Part shown: positions 38,880-50,371 of the stretch, piece after piece
Layout of the letters: each line of letters begins with the position of its first letter
Numbering within the stretch: position 1 is the stretch's first letter
Assembly (NCBI GenBank): GCA_039654915.1
Contig: CM077596.1
Coordinates: forward strand, 9,052,001-9,116,000
From: Aquilaria yunnanensis
Taxonomy: Eukaryota; Streptophyta; Magnoliopsida; Malvales; Thymelaeaceae
Direction: 5' to 3'
DNA length: 64,000 bases
The notes under the pieces: model-generated
The model's database searches: none
What the model saw: the letters and a program-made list of their open reading frames with translations, nothing else
What the model was told of the DNA's origin: nothing
Translations under genes and position numbers: made by a program

Positions 38880-39900
38880 TCTTTATCACATCTTATTTTC
38901 TTTGAGGTAGAGCACCCCGACTCTTTACCATATCTGATGACATTTGAGGTAGAGAACCCTGTCTATTTACCATCTCTAAATTCCTTTGAGGTAGAGCACC
39001 CTGGCTCTTTACCACCACATTTGAGGTAGAGAACCCTGTGTCTTTACCACCTCTAAATTACTTTGAGGTATAGCACCCCGGCTCTTTACCACATTTGATA
39101 ATTTTTGAGGTAGAAAACCCTGTTTTTTTACCACCTCTAAATTCCTTTGAGGTAGAGCACCCTAGTTCTTTACCACATTTGATGACTTTTGAGGTAGAGA
39201 ATCATGTCTCTTTACCACCTCTGATGACTTTTGAGATAGAAAACCTTGTCTCTTTACCACCTCTAAGTTCCTTTAAGGTAGAGCACCCTGACTCTTTGCC
39301 ACCTTCGATGACTTTTGAGGTAGAGCACCCTGTCTCTTTACCACATCTAAATTACTTTGAGGTAGAGCACTCTGGCTCTTTACCACCTCTGATGACTTTT
39401 AAGGTAGAGAACCCTGTCTCTTTACCACCTTTAAATTCGTTTGAGGTAGAGCACCCCAGCTCTTTACCACGACATTTGAGGTAGAGAACCCTGTCTCTTT
39501 ACCACATCTAAATTTATGAGGTAAAGCACCCAGCTCTTTACCACCTCTAATGACTTTGAGGTAGAGAACTCTGTCTCTTTACCACCTCTAATGACTTTTG
39601 AGATAGAGAACCCTGTCTCTTTACCACCTCTAAATTCCTTTAAGGTAGAGCACTCTAACTCTTTACCACCTCCAATAACCTTTAAGGTAGAGTACCCTGT
39701 CTCTTTACCACCTCCAAATTACTTTAAGATAGAGCACCGCGGCTCTTTACCACTTATGATAACTTTTGAGGTAAAGAACCCTGTCTCTTTACTACCTCTA
39801 AATTCCTTTGAGGTAGAGCTCCCTGATTCTTTATCACCTCTAAATTCCTTTGAGGTAGAGTACCCTGTCTCTTTACTACATCTGATGACCTATTTTATGA
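38880..39900. repeat. Tandem array, about 42-bp unit, inside the LARD
   Basis: The unit is roughly 'tttgaggtagagcaccctg' plus 'ctctttaccacctctaaatt', repeated about two dozen times with variation. Two unit types (…gagcaccc… and …gagaaccc…) often alternate, suggesting an 84-bp higher-order unit. Because 42 is a multiple of three, long frames stay open on plus (39095-39484, 39591-39962) and give a 14-residue peptide repeat of the FEVEHPxSLPPL type. I read this as a by-product of the array. In the element's own orientation the array lies next to the 3' LTR. Confidence 0.92.
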
Positions 39901-40229
39901 GAAAGAGAATTACTTTGCCTTTGAAAACTTGGATTAGCCTTGCTTTAGGTGTGAAGAGGTAGAGAAACCTTTCTCGTTTAAAAATCTCGGTTTGACCTAA
40001 ATTACGAGGAAGAGAATTAGATTTCCTTTGAAACTTCGGTTTAGCCTTCCTTTAAATGTGACGAGGTAGAGAAAATTTTCTCATTTAAAACTTCGATTTG
40101 ACTTAAGTTATGAGGAAGGGAAGTACTTTCTCTTTGGAACCTCAGTTTTGCCTTGTATTGAGATTAAGGAACCCTCATTGTTATCTCAAGTAAAAATTTC
40201 CAAGAAAGCAATCAAACTTGGAATAATTT

Positions 40230-40754
40230 CATCAAAAGTGTGAATTTTCAAAATGGGTGAATTCAAAACTTGAAATTCTACAAAATGAGTGAATTTCAAG
40301 AAAACCAAAGATTCCATGAAATGAGTGAATCTTAAAGGAATTGAAGATTCTAAAAAATGAGTGAATCTCAAAAAGCTAAAAATTTTATGAAATGAGTAAA
40401 TCTTGAAAGTAAGAAATTTCACAAAATGGGTGAATTTTAAAAATTTGTAGATTCCACAAAATGAGTGAATTTTAAAAATGAGAAATTTCACAAAATGAGT
40501 GAATTTCAAAAAGCTAAAGATTCCACGAAATAAGTGAGTCTTAGAAATGAGAAATTACACAAAATGAGTGAATCTTAAAAATGAGAAATTTCACAAAATG
40601 AGTGAATTTCAAAAAAAGCCAAGATTCCACCAAATGAGTGAATCTTGAAAATGAGAAATTCTACAAAATGAGTGAATTTATAAAAAAGTCAAAGATTTCA
40701 CAAAATGAGTGAATCTTTAAAGTGAAAATTTTCATAAAATGAGTAAATCTTAAA
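40230..40754. repeat. Second tandem array, 'aaaatgagtgaat' units
   Basis: Variants of 'cacaaaatgagtgaat' followed by 'cttaaaaatgagaaattt' repeat about every 35-45 bp from roughly 40250 to the edge of the Mutator-like element A. The unit differs from that of the first array. The minus-strand open frame at 40186-40509 (repeating KFTHFVKF) is produced by this array and is not a gene. Confidence 0.88.
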
Positions 40755-41845
40755 GGGTAAAATCCATATTTAGTCCCCTAACTTTAAGGATCGTCCTAAT
40801 GTGGTCCCTTAACTCAAAAAATGACTCTTAAAGTCCCCTAACTCAACTTAAGTGTTCTATTTTGGTCCATACCATTAGTTTTTCCGTTATTTTCGATGGA
40901 AATTGCCCATGTGGCATGTATATTGCCACGTGGCAGTCTCTTTATGATAAGAAGTGATTAGATTGGAAGAACAATAGAGTTCAAGCTAAAATTTGCACAA
41001 AAAGTAATTTTAGGGACCTAAAAGGATAATTAAACCAATCTTCAACGCCGCCGCCCTTCTCCGATTCGATCGCCGCCATTACCCCTCTTTGATTCGATCG
41101 CCGCCGTCGCCTCTATTTCCGCTGATGCTCAATCTTCCTTCTTCCTGACCGACGCTCCACCTTCCCCTCTTCATCCAGCCCTCGCCGCCTCATCTTGCTC
41201 TAGAGCTGCCGCCGAGGGAGAGCCCGATCGCAATTCACCGCCTGCATCCCATCATCTTCGCCTCCACTGCCGAAGCCACCCATCCACCTGAAGGCTGCCA
41301 CTGTCATCGTCGGTGCCTTGCCACCCTTACCCCCCCATCTGGTAAGCCGTCTTGGCTTGTTTGTGTCGCTGGCGAGGCGTGGGTAAGCTCGAGCTTCGGG
41401 TGGATGCGCGAAGGCACGAATTTTTATGAGGGATGTCGACGACGGAGAAGCGGTGGAGGTGTGGATCACGCTGGACTAGGAGAGACACAAGCAGCGTAGA
41501 TGGAGGGTTGGTGAGATGAGCGACGGCGTAGAGAGGAAACGAGGAAGATGGATAGACGGAGAGGATGAAATTAGGGTTAAGTCCCTAAAATTATTTTTCT
41601 GCTTTAATTCTAGCCCGAAATTTGTTATTCTTTCAGTTTTTTCACTGAAAGCCATGAAAGAAGATGCCACGTGCCAGTTTAGGTGCCACGTAGGCAATTT
41701 TCATCCAAAATAACGCCTAAACTAACGGTAGGGATCAAAATAAGACACACGAGTTGAGTTAGGGGACTTTAATAGTCACTTTTAGAGCTAAGGGACCACA
41801 TTAGGAAAAACTTCAAAGTTAGGGGACCAAATTTGGATTTTACCC
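40755..41845. mobile_element. Mutator-like element A (1091 bp), GC-rich interior
   Basis: The left end GGGTAAAATCCATATTTAG is the inverse of the right end (GGGTAAAATCCAAATTTGG), and the similarity runs inward for about 170-200 bp through 'cctaatgtggtccctta' and 'gtcccctaactcaact'. A perfect 10-bp duplication, aaatcttaaa, flanks it (40745-40754 and 41846-41855), which may be 9 bp plus a chance match. The interior 41040-41580 is GC- and CpG-rich like a plant gene 5' region and holds open frames on both strands without a recognisable motif. It is a likely Pack-MULE, but the source gene is unknown. Confidence 0.87.
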
Positions 41846-42451
41846 AAATCTTAAATGTAAGTTGTCTTATGAGAACTTTTGAGAGCTGAAAAGGTCTTGA
41901 GATACCTTAAAAATACATTGAAAATGTCTTGAAATGAAATTTGAGAACAACCGCCCAAAAAAGATGAAAATTGCTTTGAAAAATAATATGACAACTCTAA
42001 GATGTATACCTCTCAAAATTTCCCCCCCTCCAAAGCATAAAAATAAGCTATGATTTCCTTGGGAGTGAAAAACTTACCTCAGCTTTGATCCCAAAAACTC
42101 CTAGCTGGATGTTTATCTTGGTGTTCTTTGGTCTTACTTTAATGAAACTCATCCTGAGTCGTTGCTACTCTTGAAAGTCGAACCGTTTCTTGATGACCAA
42201 GCTTTGTTGTGGACCATAATACCTTTAAACCGTGCCTCATAAGAGTTTCCTTCTTAGAGATCCTTGGGGATATTCTTAGGATATTCTTACCTTCTGGAGA
42301 CCTGTCTTTAAAATTGTTTTAAAGAAATATACACTATGCATGATAGTTACGTCGCTCATGATGAATTATTCATGACTTTGAAAAAGCAAGAACCTGAATA
42401 AATAAAATGCATAGATCTTATGAAAGCTGTGATGCATGAGAGATGAGTAAC

Positions 42452-44529
42452 TGTCAGGACCATCCCTCAGTGCTTGGCCCAGGCTAAAAATGTAAGAACA
42501 ATGTGATAAAAACATATGGGACTCAAGAGAAAATGTGGATAGTGGTGTAAATGTACATCCGAGAACTATCGGGTTCAATTGCAAAATTAAAATGGCTTAA
42601 GTGTTATTGGCAAGAAACAAAGTTTAAGGGCCATTTTGAAGGTTCTTTCGGGTGTTATTTTCGACACTAAGAAGCATGGAAGGACTCATTAAGCCATGCA
42701 ATTTAGTTTAAGCCATGAAGGGCATTAAGCCCATTTTTATGAACATGTGGCACATGCCGGCTAATGCATCTTACCACTTAGCCGAAACACTCATTTCAGG
42801 TCAAACCTCCATCTTTGCAAGTCTAAGTCGTGTTCTTGGTGTTCTTAGTGTTCAAGCCTCGGGTTCATGCCGAATTGATGGTGAATTGAAGCTTGGATTG
42901 GAAATCAAGCTTGGCATTGAAGGTTTCGGCATTAGGCAACCTTGTACTTCAATTTTCAAGCTTAGTCTTGGATGTTCAAGAGTTGACCGAGAGCTCAAGC
43001 CAAGGTTTTTGGGTAAGATTCATGGATTCTACTTGATTTTGATACTACTTCCATGTTCAAGTAGATTAATGGCATCTAAGTGATAGTAAATTTGAGCTAT
43101 GTGATCTTAGTTTGCTAGATGGGGCGTATATGAGAATTATGGAACTTTCGGGTTTGGCTAGCTAGTCAATTAAAGGAAAGTACTAAAGTTCTTGGTAAGT
43201 AGGCTAACTTATCTTTGAACTTAGAGCTCTAGTGGATTGGAGCTTGAATGGTAAAGCTTGGAGTGCAAGGATTATGTTTGTACTTGCTAATGGTTTCGGG
43301 CGAGAATGAAAATGTGGTGTGTGTGTGAGTTGTGTGCTTTGTTTGATTGTATGTGCTTGCTAACCCTTGTAGTTAATGCTATTATGATTATATGTCTCGG
43401 TTAGTATGTACGTATGTTGTTATGCTTGCATTTTTTGTGTTTTCTTTGTCTTTCTTGCAGGTTAAGCATAGTTAATGGAGGTTAATCTTCGGGCTTAACT
43501 AAATAAACTCCTTTGGAGTTGTAGTGAATCTTATTGAGTTATAAACTCATGCCTCTTATTGATTGTGTTTCAGGAAAATGATTAGAGCTTGAGTGATCAT
43601 TATTGTTGTTGTTGCTTGTGTACTAAGTTTGTGCACTTTTGATAAAGTATGCGCCAAAACTGAATGCTTGGCTTGTTAAGTACATTGTGCAAGTCTTATG
43701 GTATTTGCCCCAAAACTTATGTGTTGAGTTTTACAGGCTTGGTGTAGGATTGTGGGAATAGTTTAGGAGAGATGAATGTGTGTTCATGGGCACTAGTGTG
43801 GTGGTTTGCTTTTATGACCATGAACTTGGTCATAGGTCTTGTACTCTAATGTTAATCTTGTATTGCACTTTCAAGGTGCTTCTCGGGTACCATAGGTGAA
43901 CATGGCTTGTAATGCATAACCTGAGCTTGTTTTGGATAATGAGTATTCTTGGTAGGTTTCCAAGTAGGTAGTACTTGTATGTAGGTAGTACTTGTATGTA
44001 GGCTACTTTTGTGTATATTTAGCCTCGGTTGAACTATGGTTTTGATGTACATATGATGGATGGATGGAATGCCAAGTTATTCTTATTTATGTGCCTTGGA
44101 AGTGTCATTTTTTAGTAAACCTCTAATGTTCAAATCTTGGCCGAATGTATATGGACATGAAAAGTATGATTTCAAAACTTGAAATGATATGGGCTTCTTG
44201 ATTGCCATGCATTGAATAGCACACTTGATGAGCAGAGCACACATCATAGACACTTAAAGTAAAAGTGTAATGCCTTGCTTTGTGTTGCAAGTAATCTATA
44301 GGCCTTGCCTTGTGCTACAAGTAAAGTGTACAGAACTACTCTTTAAGCCTCATGGAGCACCTCCCAGGCCTTAACCTTAAGAAAATAAGACTTAAGCTAC
44401 CAAATTGTAAGTTGGCCGAAACTAATACTTAGACATAACTCATGAAAATGCTTATGTTCAATAACTTTCTAAGTAGTATGTTGAGTGGTACTGTGAGTGC
44501 ATAGGTTGGGGTCTGTATGAGGTGTGACA
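42452..44529. mobile_element. Solo LTR (2078 bp) inside the LARD
   Basis: The LTR begins TGTCAGGACCATCCC and ends GTATGAGGTGTGACA, flanked by a perfect 5-bp duplication, gtaac (42447-42451 and 44530-44534). The tips TGTCA/TGACA and the ending resemble gypsy chromovirus LTRs, an assignment from general knowledge. The open frame 42715-43083 has no motif. A short direct repeat, 'gtaggtagtacttgtat', occurs near 43963-43998. Confidence 0.87.
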
Positions 44530-44534
44530 GTAAC

Positions 44535-47007
44535 TCTTATTCATGTTTACCTCCCTTAACCTCCCTTTTGAAGTGCTTGTGATTCCTTACCTTGCCTTGG
44601 GGATCGTGATCTAAAGACGTGTGTCCTTTGCTTCTTTGTGATCATATTGGTGTTCAATACTCAATGCTCCCTAGTGTGTCTAAGAAATGCATCTTTTTTA
44701 GAAGAGTCTTAGGCTGTTTCCTCACTTTTGACCCATACACATTAATGAATAATGGTTTAGCCTTAAATAAAAATTTTATCAATTTGTAGAGCTTGACAAA
44801 ATAACTTACGGCCTTTATATTTGATTTAAGTGTTCTATTATTATTTCCATTTCCACCTCAAAGATGCAAATGCACAAGGCAAAAAAGTAGAAACAGGTTT
44901 CAAAATGATAGCCTTTTAAATGAATGAGAATGATATAAAGAGGTAAATGTTAGGTTGAGGAAAGTCAAGTTTGAATGGTGTGAAAGAAGGGCTTTTTAAT
45001 GCCACTCTGGAACAGATTTGATTGCCTTGAAAAACTCAATAGTGACAACATCAAACTTACCACTTTTTCGTGAAAGATAGATCTTGTTTGTTGCCCCCCA
45101 GCTCTCACACTCTATATGTAATATTGCTTCGCAGGTTGCCTTTATCTTCTAAATTGCCTTTGTAGGTTTTCAGTCTAGAATCCATAACTCACTTTTTTTT
45201 TTCTTTTCATTTCTTTTTCTTTCTCTGCTCTAACTTTTGCCTATGTTGTGTTGGAGAGTAGCAACCTAGCCGGCCTTTATCTTTTTCTTTCTTTTCTTTT
45301 TTTTTTTTTTTTGTGAGCTACGGTTTTGATATTTGATGTGCTTGATAGTCCTCCTCAAGCGAGATGACTTCAGTGACATTAGTTACTCGTGTTGCTCTCA
45401 ATCTTTTCTTGTTTTTTTTATAAAATTTACCTTGTTGCCTTTTGATGCAAGGAAAGAACTTTTTTCCTTTTTTGGAACTTGCATTGTGGAAAACTAAGAA
45501 CATTTTCTTGTGTTAAGCAATTATGAGAATTGGGTTGCTGCTGAAGTCATTTAATATGAGGGCTAATTTTCCAGAAGCTGACAAAAAACTTCTTACAATG
45601 ATGTTGATAACCACTGTGGGCTTCATTTTGCTTTTGTATGACGAGAGTTGAGATGCAACATTTAAGATCCTTCTTACTATATTTGGCAGCATTTTCAAGA
45701 TCACCACCATCATATCCCCTTTAACTGTCATTTTTACCCACGAGTAGCATTGTCACATTTGTGTTTTTTTATGAAAGAAAGTATAATGGCAAGAAGGGTG
45801 AAATGGATGGTATAATGGTGAAAATGGAGAAATGGTAGTAAAATGTGGGTTTCATTGAAAGGCAGTGAAATGCACATGTTACATATATTTATTAAAAAAG
45901 AAAAGAATAATAGGTGTCCATTTAACAAAGACTACACCCTAGATTCTGGACTAAATCTAGGAGATTTTTACTATTAAGTTACTTTGGCAAGCTCTCAAAG
46001 ATACAAGTCCACTCGAAGGATTCCCTGTCATTCATGAATGTGTGTAGACCTCTAGGTTGGATATAGTTTAAAAATTCTTCTTGAAAAGACGCCTTTCTTG
46101 TCCACAAAAAGGGCATAGAAACTTCCTTTATCCGAGCATTACATGTGGTCTCCTTGAAGATTACATTTGCCTTGCTCAATGTCGTTTGTAGATGCACCAA
46201 CTTAGGATGAAAATCTTGCACCTTAAATGAAGTGATCATTTTGAAGCATGAATGCATGAAAGTGATGAGTGATGTATGCATGCAATGAATGATCCTGATT
46301 ACCTACAACTATGAAACTTCAAAACTTGTTGTTGACAAGAAAGCTAAAAGTGAGTATGGCTTGATATATGATTTTGATGCATGGAAAAAGTTTTGTTGAG
46401 AAAACAAAAAAACAAGTTAGTAATAGGTTAAATAATATGTTTCCTAAAGATAAAGCAATTAATAACTCATGAGCTAATATGAGAAGAGAAGTTAGAGCCA
46501 TAAATATAAGACACAAAGAGAACAAAAGTGTAAGGCAACAAAAATGGCATAACAATGACATGCTTATGGCGTTGGCAAATGGTAGGAATTCTATGGCCAA
46601 TTCTATGGTTAAGTAGGGCATTCTATATGCATACAGGTGGCTTGTCAAAAGGCATAAGGTGGGAAATCATAGTGACAGCCCAATTCCTTACCCATGAGGG
46701 TTTATGTAAGGAGAGGATTAATTCAAGCATAGTGTTTCATGGGCCCACATAAAGACTACCGTCTCAGGAGGCAAATACACAACTTTGCTACTTGAAGCTA
46801 GTGAAGGCTTGAAGACCATGATCTCACATGGACAACAACACAAATTAGGCTTTGAAAGAATATGGTTGCGCTGAGGAAGCTTATGTGTAGAGCTTCATGT
46901 CATGAATGCGTATTGCTTGCCTACAATGAGTATATACAACACACAAGTCACACAAGAATAAGTGAAGTAAAACTAAACAAATCAAACTTTTAGGCTCGAC
47001 TCACAAA
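44535..47007. other. LARD internal non-coding region next to its 5' LTR
   Basis: No gag, protease or polymerase motif was found on either strand. Minus-strand frames at 45979-46281, 46319-46648 and 45318-45503 are open but unrecognised. This is the leader side of the element in minus orientation. A poly-pyrimidine run lies at about 45285-45312. Confidence 0.5.
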
Positions 47008-47030
47008 TTTCCCCGGTGGAGTCGCCAAGC

Positions 47031-49165
47031 TGTAGTGACTTGTTTTTTTTTAGTCGCCGTTAATCGGTTTACACCTAAGTCGATTGGATACATTAAAATG
47101 ATCTACGAGAGTTCGAGGGGTTCAATAGAACGATTATACTAAAATAACTTTATTGTAGCCCCCAAAATTGGCACCTTAGTTTGATTTTAATTTTATTTTG
47201 CTTGCTTTAAATAATTTGATTAATTATCAAACCATGGATTCTAATCAAACCACTTATATATGGATTTTTAAACCTTACAACTTGACTTTATTTGTTTTAT
47301 GAAATTTTTGATATTTCCAACCATGGATCCTATTGGATCACTTGGATGTGGAACATAAAAACAACTTAATCTATTTTAATTTATTTTTATTTATCTTGAA
47401 ATATTTTGGTTAATTATTAATTCAAACCATAAATCCTATTGGATCATCCAGATAAGGATATTAAAATTTATTTATTATTTTTTTAAATAATTTAAATAAT
47501 TATCCAAATCATAAATTCTATCAGATCACCCAGATGTAGATATTAAGTTTATTTATATTATTTTTTTAAAGAATCTAAGTAATTATCCAATCCTTGGATC
47601 TTATCGGATCATCCGGATATGGATCTTAAAAATTATTTCTAATTATTTTCCTAAATTCATTATAGAATTTTATTAAACCCATGCAAAATGAATTCTCTAA
47701 GTGTGTTTTCCAAGATGTATTATGTGAATTAAATTAAACTATTCTGAGATTAAAGAAATGTGCAAATAAATAAACTAAGTTACACTCTGATACAAATTTT
47801 ATGGTTAAATTTAATATATGGACAAACAAACCAATACACAAAGACAGAAAAAGAAAATGATAAAAGGCTTGTTGTTACTGACCAATCTGAAAAAAATAAA
47901 AATATTAGTAGTCTAGATGAACGAAATACAAAGTTCAGGGTCTGAACAGGAGTTATACCGAAGTTAACTAGTTAACTGGGTCGGACGAATCTCTAAACGG
48001 GTCGCAAAGCGGGTTAGCTGGAGACAAGAGAGGGCGGCGGCCTGGGCCTTTGCTCGGCGACGATGAGGCAACTCCCCGAGGCGCGGTTGGTGGAATGAAG
48101 CTGCGGCGGACGGTGGCGAATTGAAGAAAGAATCACGGCGGGCGAGAAGTCGTGATTCGGCTGTGCTAGTCCTCCTTCCGATTTGCGTCACCGGCAATGG
48201 GTTAAGGCCGAGGCAGCTGCGTGGTGTGGGGGCGATGCGACGGGAGCAGATGGGAGCAGCTGAAGGTGGCAGCTTGTGGTGGCTGAAGGACGGAGGCCGG
48301 AGGCTTTAGGTGGAGGGAATATTCAGGGGTGGCGGCGTCAGTTGGGCAGAACTTAGGGTTTTAGGGATGAAGGGTGCTGAGACAGGGGGCTAAACAGCAG
48401 TTTCCCCTTTTTTTTAAAAAAAAAGCTTAGGGTCTTCGAATTTGTTCCCCTTTCTCTGAAATAATGACCCATATTTATACCAGAGGATGTATTAAATGTG
48501 ATCAACAAGGTTTTTGGGAGTTTGAACTTCATCCAAATCCAATTTGAAGAGGTTTAAGTCAATTAGGATATAATCTGGTAAAAATATCAATTGTAGTCCA
48601 ACAAAACTCTTAAGCTGCTGATTTAGCCCTAAATTCTGTGCGAATTCAAACCTGACCCAAAACTCTTCTAATTTGCCAATTGAGCCCAAAACTTCAAGGA
48701 TTTATCAAATTGTGCCCAAAACTTTCCAAAAAGCCAAATTTCACCCAGAACTTTATCTTTTTGCCAGCTTTGGCTCAAACTTTCTAAAATTGACAAATTT
48801 GATCTCAAACTTTCCAACTTTGCCTACCACTTCCTAAAGACTTCCAATTCATACCCAAACTCTTCTTATTTCATAAACTAATCCCAAAAGACCTTTAAAA
48901 GCCAAAATTAGTACCTAAACAGAAACTAGTTTCTATTTTGACCCTAAATGACTATACTAAATTCCTAAAATTTTATAACGTGAATAACAATATAATCTAA
49001 ATGTGACTAGACCAACCAACTATGTAAAACCCTAAAATGATAAATAGCCCAAATATCTTAACAATTGACCAAATTACCCTTAAAAATGAATAATGCCCCC
49101 AAAACTAATTCTTCTAACCTAGAAGTAAACGAAAACTAATACCCGAACAAAATTGGATATCAGCA
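47031..49165 (-). repeat. 5' LTR of the LARD (read on minus)
   Basis: On minus the LTR starts TGCTGATATCC and ends GTCACTACA. It aligns along its whole length with 36287-38426. It includes a GC-rich patch (about 47990-48310) that looks unlike the rest of the element. Open frames inside, such as 48121-48309, have no motif. The adjacent primer-binding site lies at 47010-47027. Confidence 0.87.
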
Positions 49166-49589
49166 GTGACATCTTCTTTCATAATAACAAATGACTATAC
49201 TAAAAGAATAAAAAACCTTAGGCTCAAATTGACACAAACACATAATTTTAGAGTAATTTTAGGAACTTGAAACACATATTAGCCCAAATCTCATTTTTTT
49301 CCCAAATCTTCTCTATGAGAAAATCAATTCACACCCAACTTCCCTAGCTCATTCTCTTTTTATCTCTCTTCTCTTATTCTTCATCTCCACCAATTTCAAG
49401 CCGAGTCAAAACTCATAAGCAAGCAATTTTGCCAATTTCCCAAATATAATTGAATCTAAGCCTGATCAATTTGACTATTAATTTTCACGGAATTCAAGCT
49501 ACTTGTATTTTTAAGAAACAACATGTAGCTAAGGCCTCAGGTATTGCCATTGCGTAAATTCAACCCGTCATTTAGCACCAGGTTGCTGG

Positions 49590-50007
49590 TCACCGGGGTA
49601 TCATTGAACCTGGCAAAATACTAAGTAGTAGGAGAATTTCTTGAGACTCATTTGGAATAGCAGTAGCTCTAAGCTTTGGCGAAATCCAGCGAACGCCGAC
49701 AGGTTGCTGACTGGAGCAAATGAAGCTATGCAATGAGATTGGGCTTGGGATCCAAAAATCCAATTGCATGTTAGGTTTCATAACGAGATTGGGCTTGGGA
49801 TCCAAAATCCAATTGCAAGAAAGTGGGGATTTTAGCTGGTGTCAAAGATAAAGGGGATCGTCTAAGGAGAAGTGCCGAAGCTGAGGGAGATGGAGTAGCT
49901 GCCATAGCTATGGCAAGAAAAGATGGGTGGTGTTTATTTAAGGGAGAGTGAGGGACTTGGTGGAGATGATGGAGAATAATCAAGACAGGAGAAAGAGAAG
50001 GAGCCAT
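49590..50007 (-). pseudogene. Captured gene fragment with plastid-transit-like N-terminus
   Basis: On minus a 78-codon frame starting at 50007 includes MAATPSPSASALLLRRSPLS (internal Met), rich in Ser, Ala, Leu and Arg and poor in acidic residues, as in chloroplast transit peptides. Downstream in another frame follows ISPKLRATAIPNESQEILLL. A 50-bp direct duplication (gagattgggcttgggatcc at 49735 and 49785) separates the two and may have broken the frame. I do not recognise the protein. Its place between the TIRs of Mutator-like element B makes transduplication of a nuclear gene for a plastid protein the best guess. Confidence 0.5.
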
Positions 50008-50371
50008 GGAAGCCCCTTGTGAATCAATTTTTTGGTAGAAAAGATTTGGGAAGAATATAACATTTGGGATAATCTATGTTTTAAGTCTTTAAGATTATGT
50101 GTTTATGTCAATTTGAGTCCAAAGGTTTTTATTCTCTCAGCATAAACATTTATTTTTATAAAAGGGATGTCACGTGGTATTTTGGACTTCCACATGAATA
50201 TGCCACTTTATCAAGTTCTGTGGAGATAATGAAAAAATTGACAGAAAAGACTACTTTACAATGCGCTTTTAGAGTTAAAGAACTTTATGATGACACAAAG
50301 TTAGGTAAGCGATTACTTTATAACACTTGTTAAAGCTAGGGGACTACTAATGGATTTTACTTTTTTGTTGC

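Larger units (their letters stand above)
36287..49165 (-). mobile_element. Non-coding LTR retrotransposon (LARD), Tat/Ogre-like, minus orientation
   Basis: Two direct LTRs of about 2.14 kb (36287-38426 and 47031-49165) bound an 8.6-kb interior. The target duplication is atgac (36282-36286) against gtgac (49166-49170), and the flanks rejoin the TIR of the Mutator-like element. In minus orientation the 5' LTR ends CACTACA, followed 3 nt later by TGGCGACTCCACCGGGGA (47010-47027), which matches the tRNA-Arg primer-binding site known for Tat/Ogre elements. A purine tract (aaatgggggcaat, about 38427-38439) precedes the 3' LTR. No gag or pol motif was found, so it is non-autonomous and must have been mobilised in trans. 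Its interior carries a Mutator-like element, a solo LTR and two tandem arrays. Confidence 0.87.
36084..50362. mobile_element. Mutator-like element B, split by a 12.9-kb LTR retrotransposon
   Basis: The left arm 36084-36286 plus 49171 onward is the inverse of the right arm ending at 50362. Shared phrases include tagtcccctagct, cataaagt(c/t)ctttaactct, cattatct, and, beyond the retrotransposon, ctcaaattgacacaaacacataa. The 9-bp target duplication is ttttgttgt (36075-36083) against ttttgttgc (50363-50371). Without the retrotransposon and one target copy the element is about 1.4 kb. Long TIRs (over 250 bp) and a 9-bp target duplication define a Mutator-like element. Its interior holds a gene-like fragment at 49590-50007 and no transposase. 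Confidence 0.87.

Noticed and set aside
39095..39962. Long open frames encoding a 14-residue repeat protein
   Set aside because: They lie wholly in a 42-bp tandem array of a non-coding retrotransposon. The frame stays open because 42 is divisible by three. Kept only as a low-interest finding.
38880..40754. CRISPR-like array
   Set aside because: There are no constant repeats with unique spacers; the units are contiguous, degenerate minisatellites in a plant retrotransposon.
41200..41713. Protein-coding genes on either strand in the GC-rich part of element A
   Set aside because: The frames overlap on both strands, lack motifs and lie between the TIRs of a transposon.
42452..44529. Part of the LARD's own internal coding region
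   Set aside because: The gtaac duplication and TGTCA/TGACA tips show a later insertion, and its open frame has no motif.
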